Positions 1 through 9,594 of a stretch of 64,000 bases of DNA are shown here, one piece after another. The translations under genes and the position numbers were made by a program. Under the pieces are notes generated by a model that searched no databases, had not been told where the DNA came from, and worked only from the letters and a program-made list of their open reading frames with translations. The first letter of the stretch is position 1; each line of letters begins with the position of its first letter. Source of the stretch: Bifidobacterium criceti (GTDB lineage: Bacteria; Actinomycetota; Actinomycetes; Actinomycetales; Bifidobacteriaceae); contig NZ_MVOH01000007.1 of NCBI RefSeq assembly GCF_002286935.1, positions 62,001 to 126,000 on the forward strand, written 5' to 3'.

Positions 1-697
1 GGATGTCAAATATGTGCTCAGCTCGCACTACCAGGGGACCGAATTCGACCCCTACGGCACACTCGGTGACGATGTGACACGCCACCTCTACCGTCCGATC
101 GGCATCAATCGGCAGAACCATCTCGCGGTCATGCAGATCCGTCCGTACCGTCCTCAGGTGAACCGCGCGATCCAGTGGCTCACGTACGCGTCGAACCCGT
201 TCAACGCGCTCGTGCCGTTCTTCCCGAACGTCAACGACACGCCCGCGTATGTGCGCGACACGACGACGCGTGTGACGACCGAGAACATGTACTGGGAGAA
301 CCGCATCATCGCGGCGTTGTGCGACGCGCAGTTCGCGCAGACGAGCGCAGCCGTCGAACGCTTCCAGCAGAAGATGGGCGCGCTTGGCAACCGCATCATC
401 ATCGCAGCCGACGAACAGGTCGACCGTCTCGGTGGCGCCGACGTGCTCGCGGCGGCGGAACGTGAGGACGCATACGACGCGCAGTACGAGACGGAAGGCG
501 TCGCCGAAGACGTCGAACCGATGGAACCGGACGACATCATCGCCGCCGTGCGCGACGCGGAAGTGCGCGACGTGCTCGCGGCCGCGAACGAGACGATCGC
601 GCAGCAGCTCAAGGACAACACCGACGACCTGCTCGACAGTGTGCTGTACACGGTGAGCATGGGTATGAAGAACGGATTCAATAGATCCGACAACTGA
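1..697 (+). CDS. C69-family dipeptidase, C-terminal part (5' end outside window)
   Basis: The frame is open from base 2, so the gene starts upstream of the window. The visible ~231 residues match the C-terminal third of peptidase family C69/U34 (PepD-type) dipeptidases: an SSHYQGTEFDPYG block, then TRHLYRPIGINRQNH and a conserved stretch around MQIRPYRP. The N-terminal catalytic cysteine is not in the window. These are cytoplasmic N-terminal-nucleophile hydrolases that cleave dipeptides. The last ~70 residues are acidic. The TGA stop at 695-697 is followed within about 40 bases by a 52-bp-period repeat array. Family assignment is confident from these blocks alone; substrate specificity cannot be judged. 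Confidence 0.85.
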   Translation, partial: DVKYVLSSHYQGTEFDPYGTLGDDVTRHLYRPIGINRQNHLAVMQIRPYRPQVNRAIQWLTYASNPFNALVPFFPNVNDTPAYVRDTTTRVTTENMYWENRIIAALCDAQFAQTSAAVERFQQKMGALGNRIIIAADEQVDRLGGADVLAAAEREDAYDAQYETEGVAEDVEPMEPDDIIAAVRDAEVRDVLAAANETIAQQLKDNTDDLLDSVLYTVSMGMKNGFNRSDN

Positions 698-738
698 CAG
701 GTTGTGCGGCGCGCGCGGTGGGTGCGCTGTTGGCGGCT

Positions 739-900
739 GTGTTGTGCGGCGGTGCCGCAGAACACAGCCGTTTTTCTGTTGTAGGTGGCTGCTGTGTGCG
801 CTGCTGCCGCCGTGTGCGGCCGTTTGTGGACGTTGGGTGGCTGTGTTGCGCGGCATCGCCGCCGCAGACAGCTGCATTCGCACACCGCACCCCCCACTGT
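739..900. repeat. Family A 52-bp tandem repeat, 3 units
   Basis: Units begin at 739, 791 and 843, exactly 52 bases apart; the third is degenerate. The first carries the GCGGC-GGT-GCCGC hairpin core; unit ends match GGTGGCT. A partial unit seems to overlap the dipeptidase stop codon. The same unit recurs at 7741, 31878 and 62122. Confidence 0.8.
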
Positions 901-1005
901 TTCGCACAGTGACACGTCCGCGTCCACGGCCGCGGTGTGCTGATATGTTGGGAAGGCACCAACATCCGGACACTACATCCAATATCCGTGGAAAGGAACG
1001 TGACC

Positions 1006-2523
1006 GTGACGCTCATCGAGGAATTCACCAAACCTTACGGACTGGTAGACAAGATCGACGCATTCGGTTATCTCGACTCGCTCAACAACAACCCCGACGC
1101 CCCGCGCAAGCATGGCAAAGTCGTCCTCGTCACTGCGGATACGCCGCTCAAGGCGTCGCGTGGCGAAGGTAAGACGACGACGACGATCGCGCTCATCGAC
1201 GCGCTCAACGCGCGCGGCATCGACGCAGCCGCCGTGCTGCGCCAGCCGAGCATGGGCATCACGGCGGCCGGTTCGAAGGGCGGTGCGTCCGGCGGCGGCA
1301 AGGCGTCGCTCACGCATCCGGAGCTCATCGACTGGGGTCTGTGTGGGGAGATGGGCGCGATCGAGGCCGCGCAGAACCTGCTCGCGTCGTTCGCGGAGAA
1401 GGCCGTCGACGATGGGCTGCTCGACACGGTGATTGTTCCACGCGTCTCCGAAGTGCCGTCGCGCTCGCTGCGCAGCGTCGTCGTCGACGCCGGCAAGAAC
1501 GACGTGCATGAGAAGACCGTGCTCACGCCGACGTGCGAACTGATGCAGATCGTCGTCCTGTCGCGTTCGATGGACGAGATCGCGGAACGCGTCGCGAAGA
1601 TGATCGCCGGTACGAAGGACGGCAAAGCCGTGACGTTCGGTGAGTTCATCGACCTGTGGCGCATCACGAACATCCTCGCCGACGCCGTCAAGCCTGCGAA
1701 GACGGAGACGAAGAACGGTTCCCCCGTGTACGTGCACGGCGGTCCGTTCGCGAACGTGTCGATCGGCATTCCGTCGCTCGTGTCCGTCGAGATGGCGTGC
1801 GCGTTGCACGATGTCGTCATCGTCGAAGCCGGCTACGGCGCCGACGCGGGCGCGCAGAAATGGCTTGACATCGCGTGCCGCGAATACGGCGCACAGTGGC
1901 CGAGCGCGGCCGTCGTCGTGACGCGCGCGTCGACGTGGCGCGACGATCCCGCGCTCCAGTGGCGCTATCCGTTCCACGTGGAACGTCTTGAGGGACTCGG
2001 TATTCCGACGTTCCCCCTCATCAACCTGTGGGACGGCGAGGACGACCAGGTTCCCGCACTGCGCGAGACCGCCGCCGAATTGAAGTTCCGAGATCCAATC
2101 GTCGGCAACCTCTACCGCGACGGTGGCGACGCGCTCGCGCCGCAGCTCGATGCGTTCGCCGACGCCGTGAGCGCCGACGGGGCGCCTGAGACGCCCGAAA
2201 GCCACAAGGGCATGCCGCTCGTCGAGAACGTCAAATGGGTGTGCGAGCACGCGTACGGTGTTCCCGCCGATCGCGTCGTGATGAAGCCGGGCTTCGAGGA
2301 GTCGCTTGAGGTGGCGCGTGCGCTCGCCGAGGACGCTGGAGTCGCGTTCGACGACCTCGCGCTCGTCGCCGTGAAGTCGCCCGCGACGATGACCGACAAC
2401 GATGCCGCACCCGCCGACGAGCGCACGGTGACGCTCAAGAAGGTCGACGTCCACTCCGGCGCGGGCCTCGTCCACGTCAATCTGACGACGTCGCTCACAA
2501 CGCCGATGCCGAAGATCGTCTGA
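1006..2523 (+). CDS. fhs: Formate--tetrahydrofolate ligase
   Basis: Makes 10-formyl-tetrahydrofolate from formate, THF and ATP in the cytoplasm, feeding one-carbon units to purine and fMet synthesis. Most of the protein fits the FTHFS family: a P-loop-like RGEGKTTTTIAL at about residues 53-64 and the MGITAAGSKGGASGGG segment. GTG at 1006 is chosen because GAAAGGA at 991-997 lies 8 bases upstream and it gives 505 residues, a normal bifidobacterial length. GTG at 1000 is an alternative but too close to that site. A strong hairpin follows 25 bases after the stop, so the gene is probably monocistronic. Confidence 0.95.
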   Translation: MTLIEEFTKPYGLVDKIDAFGYLDSLNNNPDAPRKHGKVVLVTADTPLKASRGEGKTTTTIALIDALNARGIDAAAVLRQPSMGITAAGSKGGASGGGKASLTHPELIDWGLCGEMGAIEAAQNLLASFAEKAVDDGLLDTVIVPRVSEVPSRSLRSVVVDAGKNDVHEKTVLTPTCELMQIVVLSRSMDEIAERVAKMIAGTKDGKAVTFGEFIDLWRITNILADAVKPAKTETKNGSPVYVHGGPFANVSIGIPSLVSVEMACALHDVVIVEAGYGADAGAQKWLDIACREYGAQWPSAAVVVTRASTWRDDPALQWRYPFHVERLEGLGIPTFPLINLWDGEDDQVPALRETAAELKFRDPIVGNLYRDGGDALAPQLDAFADAVSADGAPETPESHKGMPLVENVKWVCEHAYGVPADRVVMKPGFEESLEVARALAEDAGVAFDDLALVAVKSPATMTDNDAAPADERTVTLKKVDVHSGAGLVHVNLTTSLTTPMPKIV

Positions 2524-2547
2524 GATTTCGTTCGGTTTCGCCTTTCA

Positions 2548-2579
2548 GGGCCGTCCGCACACCATGTGCGGACGGCCCC
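2548..2579 (+). terminator. Rho-independent-type terminator of fhs
   Basis: Perfect inverted repeat: GGGCCGTCCGCAC pairs with GTGCGGACGGCCC across a short loop, 25 bases after the fhs stop. There is no T-run; the GC stem is long. Confidence 0.75.
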
Positions 2580-2591
2580 ATCGTATGTGGG

Positions 2592-2830
2592 GATGGGAGT
2601 GGGCGGGTTGGTGGTTGGCGTCTGCGTAGTGGGTCGGAAACGGTGGGGTTTGCGGGTGGGTTGGTAGTTGGGAGCTGCGGTGCGGAACGGAGTGGGTGGG
2701 TGTGTAGATGGCATCTGCGGATTGGGGCGGAAAAGGGTTGGTTTGCGGGTGGGCTGGAAGATTGGAGCTGCGGTGTGGGTCGGAACGGGCGCATTGGTGG
2801 GGGCGTCTGCGTGTTGCGGGAGTGGGGAAC
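2592..2830. repeat. Family B repeat, alternating 53/40-bp units
   Basis: The pentamer CTGCG begins units at 2622, 2675, 2715, 2768 and 2807, giving spacings of 53, 40, 53 and 39. The 53-bp units contain a GGAAA block and GTTTGCGGGTGGG; the 40-bp units look like the same unit lacking 13 bp. The array fills most of the gap between fhs and the first surface-protein gene. The open frames across it follow the repeat and are not genes. Confidence 0.75.
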
Positions 2831-3000
2831 GTGTCATGCAGTGCCGGAGATGTCTGGAAAAGGTGGGCAGTGTGTGTGGCGTGGGCGTCGTCGATATGCG
2901 ACAGATGATATGAGAACGTTGTAGAGCGGCGGAACACGGATGGCGTGTTGTTGAGGTGTCCAAGATGGTGTGCGCATGCCGTCGATAGACGTAGATGAAA

Positions 3001-3018
3001 CACTTAAGTTGTTAAGTG
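3001..3018. promoter_or_regulatory. AT-rich inverted repeat upstream of surface gene
   Basis: CACTTAA-GTTG-TTAAGTG, 7-bp perfect arms, in an otherwise GC-rich region about 260 bases upstream of the first pilin-like gene. Possible operator; no binding protein can be named. Confidence 0.35.
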
Positions 3019-3151
3019 CGATATTTTCCGCGCATTCATGTTTGGTTGCCCAATGAAGAAAGTAGTGCAGGCCTTCGCGTCATTGATGTTTGACAACGTG
3101 TGCGCAACAGGGTGCACACCAATGACAAAGCGTGAAAACGCGCCCCGGTTC

Positions 3152-3169
3152 GTTTAATGTTCATTAAAC
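3152..3169. promoter_or_regulatory. Perfect palindrome upstream of surface gene
   Basis: GTTTAATG-TT-CATTAAAC, 8-bp perfect arms, about 110 bases upstream of the ATG at 3277. The local AT content suggests a promoter/operator. I could not place a convincing -35/-10 pair. Confidence 0.45.
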
Positions 3170-3276
3170 GCTTAATAGTCTCTTAGCGTAGTGATAACGA
3201 CGTTCTACGCGAGCCGGGGCGATGTATGCAGCGAACAAGAAACAGTCAAACCGTCAGTAAGTCAAGGAGAAGGACG

Positions 3277-6200
3277 ATGGGTGGCAGAAGAGGCGCTTTC
3301 GCGCATAATCATGTTGCGGCGTATAGGCGCGCCTTGACGTCGGTCGAAGGCGCAGTGCTCGCAATCATACTGGTGTTGATTATGGGAGTTATCACGCCGC
3401 TTGCCGCATCGGCGGTCACGGATGGCTATATGGACGCGACCGGCAATACGTCGAAAGTGACCGTGGAGCTGAAAGCCACAGTGCGTGACGGCAATGGTGC
3501 TGAGACGCAGCAAACCTTCAAGGGCGATGACCTCAATAACATCGGAAACGTTGTGCCGGACAAGGACATGTCGTTCTATGTCGATGTGCATCTGGGGGAT
3601 GACGCCGTCGTGAAAGGTGACGGTACGAAAAACCTGAAATGGGAGTACCCGTTCGGCATTCCTGCCGCGATGGTCAAGGATCAGAGTGAAATCAACGAAG
3701 TGCACACGGTCCGTGAAGGCGGTCGTACCGTCGCGACGGTGACGCTCAGGAAAGACGCGCAGGGCAAGCTGTACCTGCAGGTCGAATTCGATGAGGAGTA
3801 TGCAAAGGACAAGAACTCGGACTTCTTCTTCAGCTACAATCTGCGGGCGATCTTCCGAGATGAGCTCATTCCGGATGGTGGGACGATGTCTTGGGAGTTC
3901 CCTGGTGTCGGAACAACAATCACCGTGCAGCGCGAAGCGGCGTCGATGTCGGGTAGCAAGTCCTGCAATTGGAAGGGGTCGTCGCAGACCGACCTTACAT
4001 GCACGGTGCGCCTCAATGCGAGCGGTGATGTGAAGAATTTCAAGTTTGAAGATACGCATGGTGCGAATCTGCGAATTACTTCGAATATGACTGCACGATA
4101 TGAGTCCGGGGCAAAAGACGACACGGAAGCGCGCGCCGCTGCCGACAAGATGAATGAGCAGTTCCAAAATGGTGGGACGACTCTTGATTTCGGCAATGAC
4201 AAACTGCCGAAGGGCACGTACGTCATCACTTACGATACGAGGATTGATGTGCCTCAAGGCACGAATCTGGAGCAATTCGAGTACAGAAACGCCTCCAATA
4301 CCGCGAAGTGGAATTGGGGTGGCAATAAGGGAGGCGAGTCCACTTACACGCCGTCGTTCCATAAGCTCAACATCAACTGGATCAACAAGAATGGTGAACT
4401 GCAGTCGGAGACAGTTGAAGATGGGAAGAAAGTCAAGGTCAAGCAGATCAAATGGACTGTCAAGTTCAATGACGGTGGTGACAAAGGCAATCTACGTGGC
4501 CGTACCTTCGAGGACATTCTCGATGATACACAGACGTTTACTGGAACAGCCTCTATCAGGGTCGACGATGGTCAGGAAATGAGTGCCGCTGATTTTGTGG
4601 CGCAGCATCCTGAGATGGAAGGTTTGTTCCCTGTACAAGGTGCGAAAGGAACGCATGGTTTTACGTTCCCGGACAACGATGACTACAACAAGTATGAAGT
4701 CATCTATTGCACGACGGTGGCCGATGATGGTATCAATGACCCATCCGATACCAAATATGAGAATACGATCACCTTCGATTGCGCGCCGCTGGGCTGTGAG
4801 GAGTGGCAGCAGGAGAAGGACGCCAGTGTGACGAAGCCTGCCCCAGGAGGGAATACGCCGGTGGAACCGGATAACCCGGACGATCCCCAATACGAGGAAC
4901 CGCGATTCAGCAAGACTGTAGGCGAGCCCCGGCAGATCGGCGGACGCAGCACGTATATCGTTCCGTGGACGCTCGAATACACGCCGCCTGCAAGTGATCA
5001 GGATCCCGACAACAATCCGCAAGGCAGTGTCCGTAAGCTGCACCTGTACGAGGATTGGGTAAGGGCTTCCCTGAGGAATACTACTCCATTAATACTCAGT
5101 GGCAGGATGCTTCGTCTGATGCACGCGAGCTGCCGGATGGGGCGCGGTATCCGGAAGGTTTCTTCAAAAAGAACATGTCCAAGTACAACGGTCAGGATAC
5201 CTATGACATGCATGACGGCGCCCCAGCGTTCACGCTCGCTTATGATCAGAACGATGTGATGAGCAACTACGATGCCGGCAAATGGAAGATGCGTATCACA
5301 TATAACACATTATGTGATGGTGAACCGGACACCTACATCAACTATGCCAAATTCCGGTATGAGCAGGGACATCCGGGCAGACAATTGTACTCAAGGATTC
5401 GTTGGGATCGCCGAACTCGTATTATATGGATGGGTCATTTGTGCTCGCGACCGATCAAGGACGTGAAGCAGCGGTGAGCCCACAGCCGACAGTGGTGATT
5501 GCGAAGGGCGCGGTGACCCATCGACAGACTGCCACCATCAGCTTCAATCCCGCCGAACTGTACAACGGCGAGTATCCACTGAACGGAGACAAGGGCCCGC
5601 TTTACAAGGGCAAGAAGTTCAAGCTCTTCTACGATGTGGCTGTGAAGGGCATTCCAGGTCAGCAGATCGATGTGAGCAATTCGGTCAAATTCGGCGGCAG
5701 CATGGAAGGTTCCGCTTCTGCGCAACGCCCGGTGACGATTCAAATCCCAACGGCGGATGCGGGTGCCACTGGTTCGATAACCGCCACGAAGGTATCCGCG
5801 GACGACAACACGACACCGCTCAAGGGGGCTGAGTTCAAGATGTGCCAAGTCGATACGGGAAAGCCTGTGAAGGACAACGGCGTGTATGGCGGAAGTGGGG
5901 CGAGCGGGAAAGCGTGGCCGTGCACTGGAACCATCTATGACATGAAGACGGGTGCCAATGGGCAGCTGACGTTCTCGAATGGTAGCGGTGCCAACAACGA
6001 GACGTCTGTCTTCAATCTTCCTCAGAACACACTCTTCGTGGCATGGGAGACGAAAGCACCTGAGGGATATGTCGTCAATACGATGCCGCAGTACTTCTAT
6101 CTGAAGTATCTGCGTGCGGACGATGCCGATACCGCCCTGACAGCGATCAGCAGTTATGCGGATAAGAACGATATCTACGTGCTCGATGCCGCATTCAGCA

Positions 6201-7211
6201 TCGTCGACCCCCGTGCAGGATTCGCATGGGTGAAAGTGGATGAGAAGAACATCGAAACCGTTGAATCTTCGGGTAAGCCTTCGGTCTCACTCAAGAAAGC
6301 GCAGTACCTTGCAGGAACGGAATGGACACTGAAGTCCAACGACAACAGGTGCACGGGAGACCAGAAGTTCATCCCGAACTCCAATGTCGCATGCGAGGTG
6401 ACCATTGTCGACAATGGTGCGCAGCAAACGGCAACGACTGCAGGCGGGCAACCGGTCACCTACATCACGCGACTCGCGGATGCGGATGGCGACGATGGCA
6501 GATTCAAGGTTTCCGGATTGCCGACCGGCAGCTATACGCTCACGGAGACGAAGGCCCCGAGCGGATACGAATCACCTGATGGCATCTCCTATACGGTGAC
6601 GGTGAAGCGCGACGGCACTTTCGAGATGACCGATGCCACAACGACTGGTTCGCAGCTGCACGCACTGACTGATGATGACGGCAATCCCACTGGCGAATAT
6701 GCTGTTGGCAACGATCGGAAGACGGCAGGGCTTGAATGGGGCAAAGTCGACGAAAGCGATGTCGAGACAAACGGCTCGTCGGTTGCGCTGAAAGAAGGTG
6801 CCGCATACCTTGGTGGCTCCGCGTGGTCGCTGACCTCCAACGCGTGCGGCCAAAGTGACCGGACTGCCGACCGGAACGTACATCCTGAAGGAAACGGAAG
6901 CTCCGGACGGCTATGAGGTGCCAGACGAAAGCCAGAATATGTTCCGGGTCACGTTGAACAATGCTGGCACGATGACATGGGTAAATGTCAACGTGACTGG
7001 CTCGCTCATCCATGGTCTGATGGGCGGTGATTGGAAGGTGACGGAGTTCGTCATCGGTAACGAACCCGGCGTCGAGCTACCGTCGGCCGGTGGCATCGGG
7101 ACGCACTTCGCGGCGTTTGGCCTCGCATGCGTCGCGGCGGGTATGGTGCTCGCGGTCATCGCGCAGAAGAACCGCAAGCCCGGTGCGCACGCTGCGCCAC
7201 GCATCGGCTGA
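3277..7211 (+). pseudogene. SpaA/collagen-adhesin-type LPSAG surface protein, three frame breaks
   Basis: A cell-wall-anchored adhesin or pilin-like protein, now in four pieces. ATG 3277 follows AAGGAGAAGG at 3264-3273, better than ATG 3226. The N-terminus has a hydrophobic export segment (AVLAIILVLIMGVITPLAASA), then Ig-like adhesin domains. The end carries SpaA-type domains with ETKAPEGY, ETKAPSGY and ETEAPDGY motifs, an LPSAG sorting signal, a membrane segment and a basic tail. The frame changes near 5055, 5370 and 6845. Compared with the paralogue at 10726 (or with its own earlier SpaA domain at the third break), each break coincides with missing sequence: roughly 85, 1030 and 170 bp. No sortase gene is nearby. 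Misassembly between repeated domains is the alternative to true decay. Confidence 0.8.
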
Positions 7212-7235
7212 GTAATCGGACCAACGGTACGCTGA

Positions 7236-7273
7236 GGGGTTGGGTTCGGATTCATCGATCCGAACCCAACCCC
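7236..7273. terminator. Bidirectional terminator hairpin
   Basis: 16-bp perfect stem: GGGGTTGGGTTCGGAT pairs with ATCCGAACCCAACCCC across a 6-base loop. It sits between the convergent surface-protein gene and the MIF-like gene and can serve both. Confidence 0.85.
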
Positions 7274-7300
7274 ATTACCATATGCCTATCGGCGTCGCTA

Positions 7301-7648
7301 TCAGAAGTTGGAGCCGTTCCAACCCCAATCAGGCGTCGCAGTGTAGCGGATGTAGGTGCGGTCGCCCGGAATCTCAAGTGTGTTCTGCAGTGCATCCATG
7401 ATCTGCGGTGTGAGCTTGCTCCATGCGCTCGTCGGCACGTTCGAACCGAAGACGTTCACTTCGACGTACGCGACGGGGGCGGTATCGTCGCCACCGAAGT
7501 ACATCGGCACATTGTCTTCGAACATGCACATGAGCCAACCTTCGGATTTGCCGGGAACGGCCGTGATCGCCTGGCCGAACAGGCTCTTGAGCGTGTCGCG
7601 CTGCTCTTTCGTTGTCGGAACGGAAACGTGGGTGTGAATGACTGGCAT
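7301..7648 (-). CDS. Macrophage migration inhibitory factor (MIF)-like tautomerase
   Basis: A 115-residue member of the MIF/tautomerase superfamily. Starting at ATG 7648 gives MPVIHTHV, so removal of Met exposes Pro1, the catalytic base of the family. AAGGAGG lies a few bases upstream and decides this start over an in-frame codon at 7687. The C-terminal DRTYIRYTATPDWGWNGSNF parallels the DRVYINYYD...VGWNNSTF end of mammalian MIF, and FGG follows the central strand as in MIF. Expected activity is keto-enol tautomerisation of phenylpyruvate-like compounds, probably as a trimer. The true substrate is unknown. It is read alone, convergent with the upstream surface gene. Confidence 0.85.
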   Translation of the reverse strand: MPVIHTHVSVPTTKEQRDTLKSLFGQAITAVPGKSEGWLMCMFEDNVPMYFGGDDTAPVAYVEVNVFGSNVPTSAWSKLTPQIMDALQNTLEIPGDRTYIRYTATPDWGWNGSNF

Positions 7649-7740
7649 AGGTCCTCCTTGATTGGACGAAATCGTCACTGCCCACACTACTCGGCGCGCC
7701 GATGGCGTGCGCGGCGGCTACCTGCACCGTGTAGGCGACC

Positions 7741-7925
7741 GTGTGTGGCGGCACTGCCGTGTACGGTGTCCATCTGTGAGCTGTAGATGGCTGTTGTTGG
7801 CGGCACTGCCGACGGTGACGTCTACTTATCGTCCGTAGGCGGCTGTTGTTGGCGGCACTGCCGCGTACAACGTCTACCTATCGTCCGTATACGGCTGTAC
7901 GTTGCGGCACTGCCACCGCACGCAG
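7741..7925. repeat. Family A 52-bp tandem repeat, ~3.5 units
   Basis: Units start at 7741, 7793, 7845 and 7897 (partial), each 52 apart. The core is GGCACTGCC instead of GGCGGTGCC, but the flanking GTTGTTGGCGGC is shared with the arrays at 31878 and 62122. The last partial unit runs into the gtrA stop codon at 7926-7928. Confidence 0.8.
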
Positions 7926-8483
7926 CTACTTCCAACCCTTCGGCGTGTGCTCGATCGACCACATGCCCAGACGGTGCGAGAAACTCTGCTCCCATTTCGC
8001 CTCAAGCTCTTCCTCGGACAGGATGTGGTCGCCGCGGCGCAGGCGGTTCATCGCGTTCGTATGCGTATCGTCGAGGAGCCATTTGCGGATGATGAAGTTC
8101 CAGATTGCGACGACGACGGTCGAAATGAGTTTGCCGATGTTCGTGCGCAGCAGATACATCGCGTGTTGGCTGATGTAGGCGTCTTTGTTCATGCCGTACG
8201 TCGACAGCCAAATGATGAACATGTTGATGAACAGACCGACGACCGCCGAGAACAGGAAGATCGCCATCTCCATCCACCGCGCCATGTCGGGGCGGTGTTT
8301 GAAGACGTATTTCATGCTCGCGAGATAGTTGAACACGAGCGCGATGAGGAACGAGATCGTGCCCGCGATGACGTTGTGCATATGGAACACGCCGACGAGG
8401 AGGTTGAGGATGCCCCAGTCGATGAGGAACGCGATGATGCCGACAACGCCGAATTTGAGGATTTGTTCGATGAGTTTTCGCAC
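7926..8483 (-). CDS. GtrA-family membrane protein
   Basis: A 185-residue protein with four hydrophobic segments: FGVVGIIAFLIDWGILNLLV, TISFLIALVFNYLASMKYVF, FLFSAVVGLFINMFIIWL and LISTVVVAIWNFIIRKWLL. This is the GtrA/DPMS pattern (PF04138) seen in proteins that flip or present lipid-linked sugars for cell-envelope glycosylation. GTG 8483 is preferred. No Shine-Dalgarno sequence precedes it, but TACACT lies exactly 6 bases upstream, so the mRNA is probably leaderless. A soluble C-terminal tail of about 45 residues follows the last segment. No glycosyltransferase is adjacent, so the substrate is not predictable. Confidence 0.8.
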   Translation of the reverse strand: MRKLIEQILKFGVVGIIAFLIDWGILNLLVGVFHMHNVIAGTISFLIALVFNYLASMKYVFKHRPDMARWMEMAIFLFSAVVGLFINMFIIWLSTYGMNKDAYISQHAMYLLRTNIGKLISTVVVAIWNFIIRKWLLDDTHTNAMNRLRRGDHILSEEELEAKWEQSFSHRLGMWSIEHTPKGWK

Positions 8484-8551
8484 AGCAATAGTGTACAAGG
8501 TGGCCGTCCGAAGTCGCCGCGAGCGTAGCGCGGGGGTCCAGTGGTGCACAA

Positions 8552-8581
8552 CGGTACGCTTGGGGCCGCGTCGGCGTACCG
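8552..8581. repeat. Family C palindrome
   Basis: CGGTACGC (8552-8559) and GCGTACCG (8574-8581) form the arms of a hairpin in the gap downstream of the unknown gene at 8615. The same arms recur at 28067, 29221, 35216, 46315 and 59309. Confidence 0.6.
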
Positions 8582-8614
8582 CAGCGCGAACAAGGTGTGC
8601 GCCCCCGCAGCCGC

Positions 8615-9556
8615 TTACAGTTCCACTTCGGGTTTCGTGGGGTCGTCTTTGACGTGGGCGAATTTCGCGGCGAGCGCTTCCTTGTTCTTGCGTTCGTCCT
8701 CTTCGCGGGCGCGCGCCTTCGCTTCCTTCGGGTCCCACAGGACGTCCTCGCGGTGCTTGCGCCACTCGGCGCCCGCGATCGGCGCGAGCGCCTGTGCGAG
8801 CACGACGGCGGCGTCGTCGGCGCTGTCGTCGCCGTTCGGTGTGACGTAGGCGGCGACGACACCGTGGTACTGTTCCGCCGTCAGGCAGATCTGCGGCACT
8901 TCGAGCGTCGCCGCGAACGCGTTGATGAATGGTATGAACGGCAGTGCGAGCGTCGCGACACCGCGCACGCGCGCTTCGGGTGCGCCGCCGGCCGTCGGCA
9001 GTTCGGCGCCGTTGTCCGCGGTGAACTGTGCGGTGACGGCGCGCAGCAGTTCGTCGAGCAGCACGACGGTGGCCGCGTACCGCCACGTGATCGGCTCGAC
9101 GGTTGTCTCGGTGCGTTCGCTGACGAATTGTTCGACGTTCGCGACCGCGTCGCCGATCGCCGTCGTCGTCGCACCAGACCATGTGACGCCGAGCGCCGCT
9201 GCGGCGTCGAACAGGTCGTGCACGTCGTGCGATGACGTAAATTCGTCGAGTGTCTCGATCGCGTCGTTCGCCGCGTTGAGCGCGTCGACTTCCTCTTGTG
9301 GTCGCCCTGGGATCATGTCGGCGCCTTCGTAGACGAATTCGGCGTCCGCCATCGACACGTCCGCATCGGTCAATACGCACGCGGCGAGGCGGCTGAGGCG
9401 CACCTGCAGGTTCTCGCAGTAGCGCGCGTCGTTGTCCATGTGCATCGCGGATGTGAGCGGCCACAGTTCCGTCAGGTCCGCGGCCGTCTGCGCGGCCTGG
9501 CGGACCGCGGGAAGCGCGGCGATGCGCTCGACGACTTGTCCGGTGTCAACGTTCAT
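8615..9556 (-). CDS. Hypothetical protein, 313 aa
   Basis: I do not recognise the family. ATG 9556 follows AAGGAGAC by a few bases and gives MNVDTGQVVERIAALPAV. The protein is rich in Ala, Asp and Glu and predicted mostly helical. A moderately hydrophobic stretch (VATLALPFIPFINAFAATLE) lies near residue 220. The last ~45 residues are highly charged (KEAKARAREEDERKNKEALA), probably coiled coil. There is no signal peptide and no catalytic motif I can name. The gene follows the histidine-phosphatase gene with a 38-base gap on the same strand, so the two may be co-transcribed. A Family C palindrome lies between its stop and gtrA. Confidence 0.6.
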   Translation of the reverse strand: MNVDTGQVVERIAALPAVRQAAQTAADLTELWPLTSAMHMDNDARYCENLQVRLSRLAACVLTDADVSMADAEFVYEGADMIPGRPQEEVDALNAANDAIETLDEFTSSHDVHDLFDAAAALGVTWSGATTTAIGDAVANVEQFVSERTETTVEPITWRYAATVVLLDELLRAVTAQFTADNGAELPTAGGAPEARVRGVATLALPFIPFINAFAATLEVPQICLTAEQYHGVVAAYVTPNGDDSADDAAVVLAQALAPIAGAEWRKHREDVLWDPKEAKARAREEDERKNKEALAAKFAHVKDDPTKPEVEL

Positions 9557-9594
9557 TTTCGTCTCCTTATATATATAAAAAGTATGTGTATAGG

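Noticed and set aside
973-2475. 500-residue minus-strand open frame opposite fhs
   Set aside because: Antisense shadow of fhs created by third-position G/C bias.
2643-2963. Overlapping Gly/Val/Arg-rich and Pro-rich frames between fhs and the adhesin
   Set aside because: They follow the Family B repeat unit and have no start signals.
7926-9464. 512-residue open frame on the minus strand running through gtrA and the unknown gene
   Set aside because: Only the last 185 residues (GtrA) resemble a protein; the rest is Arg-rich shadow of the 8615 gene in another frame.
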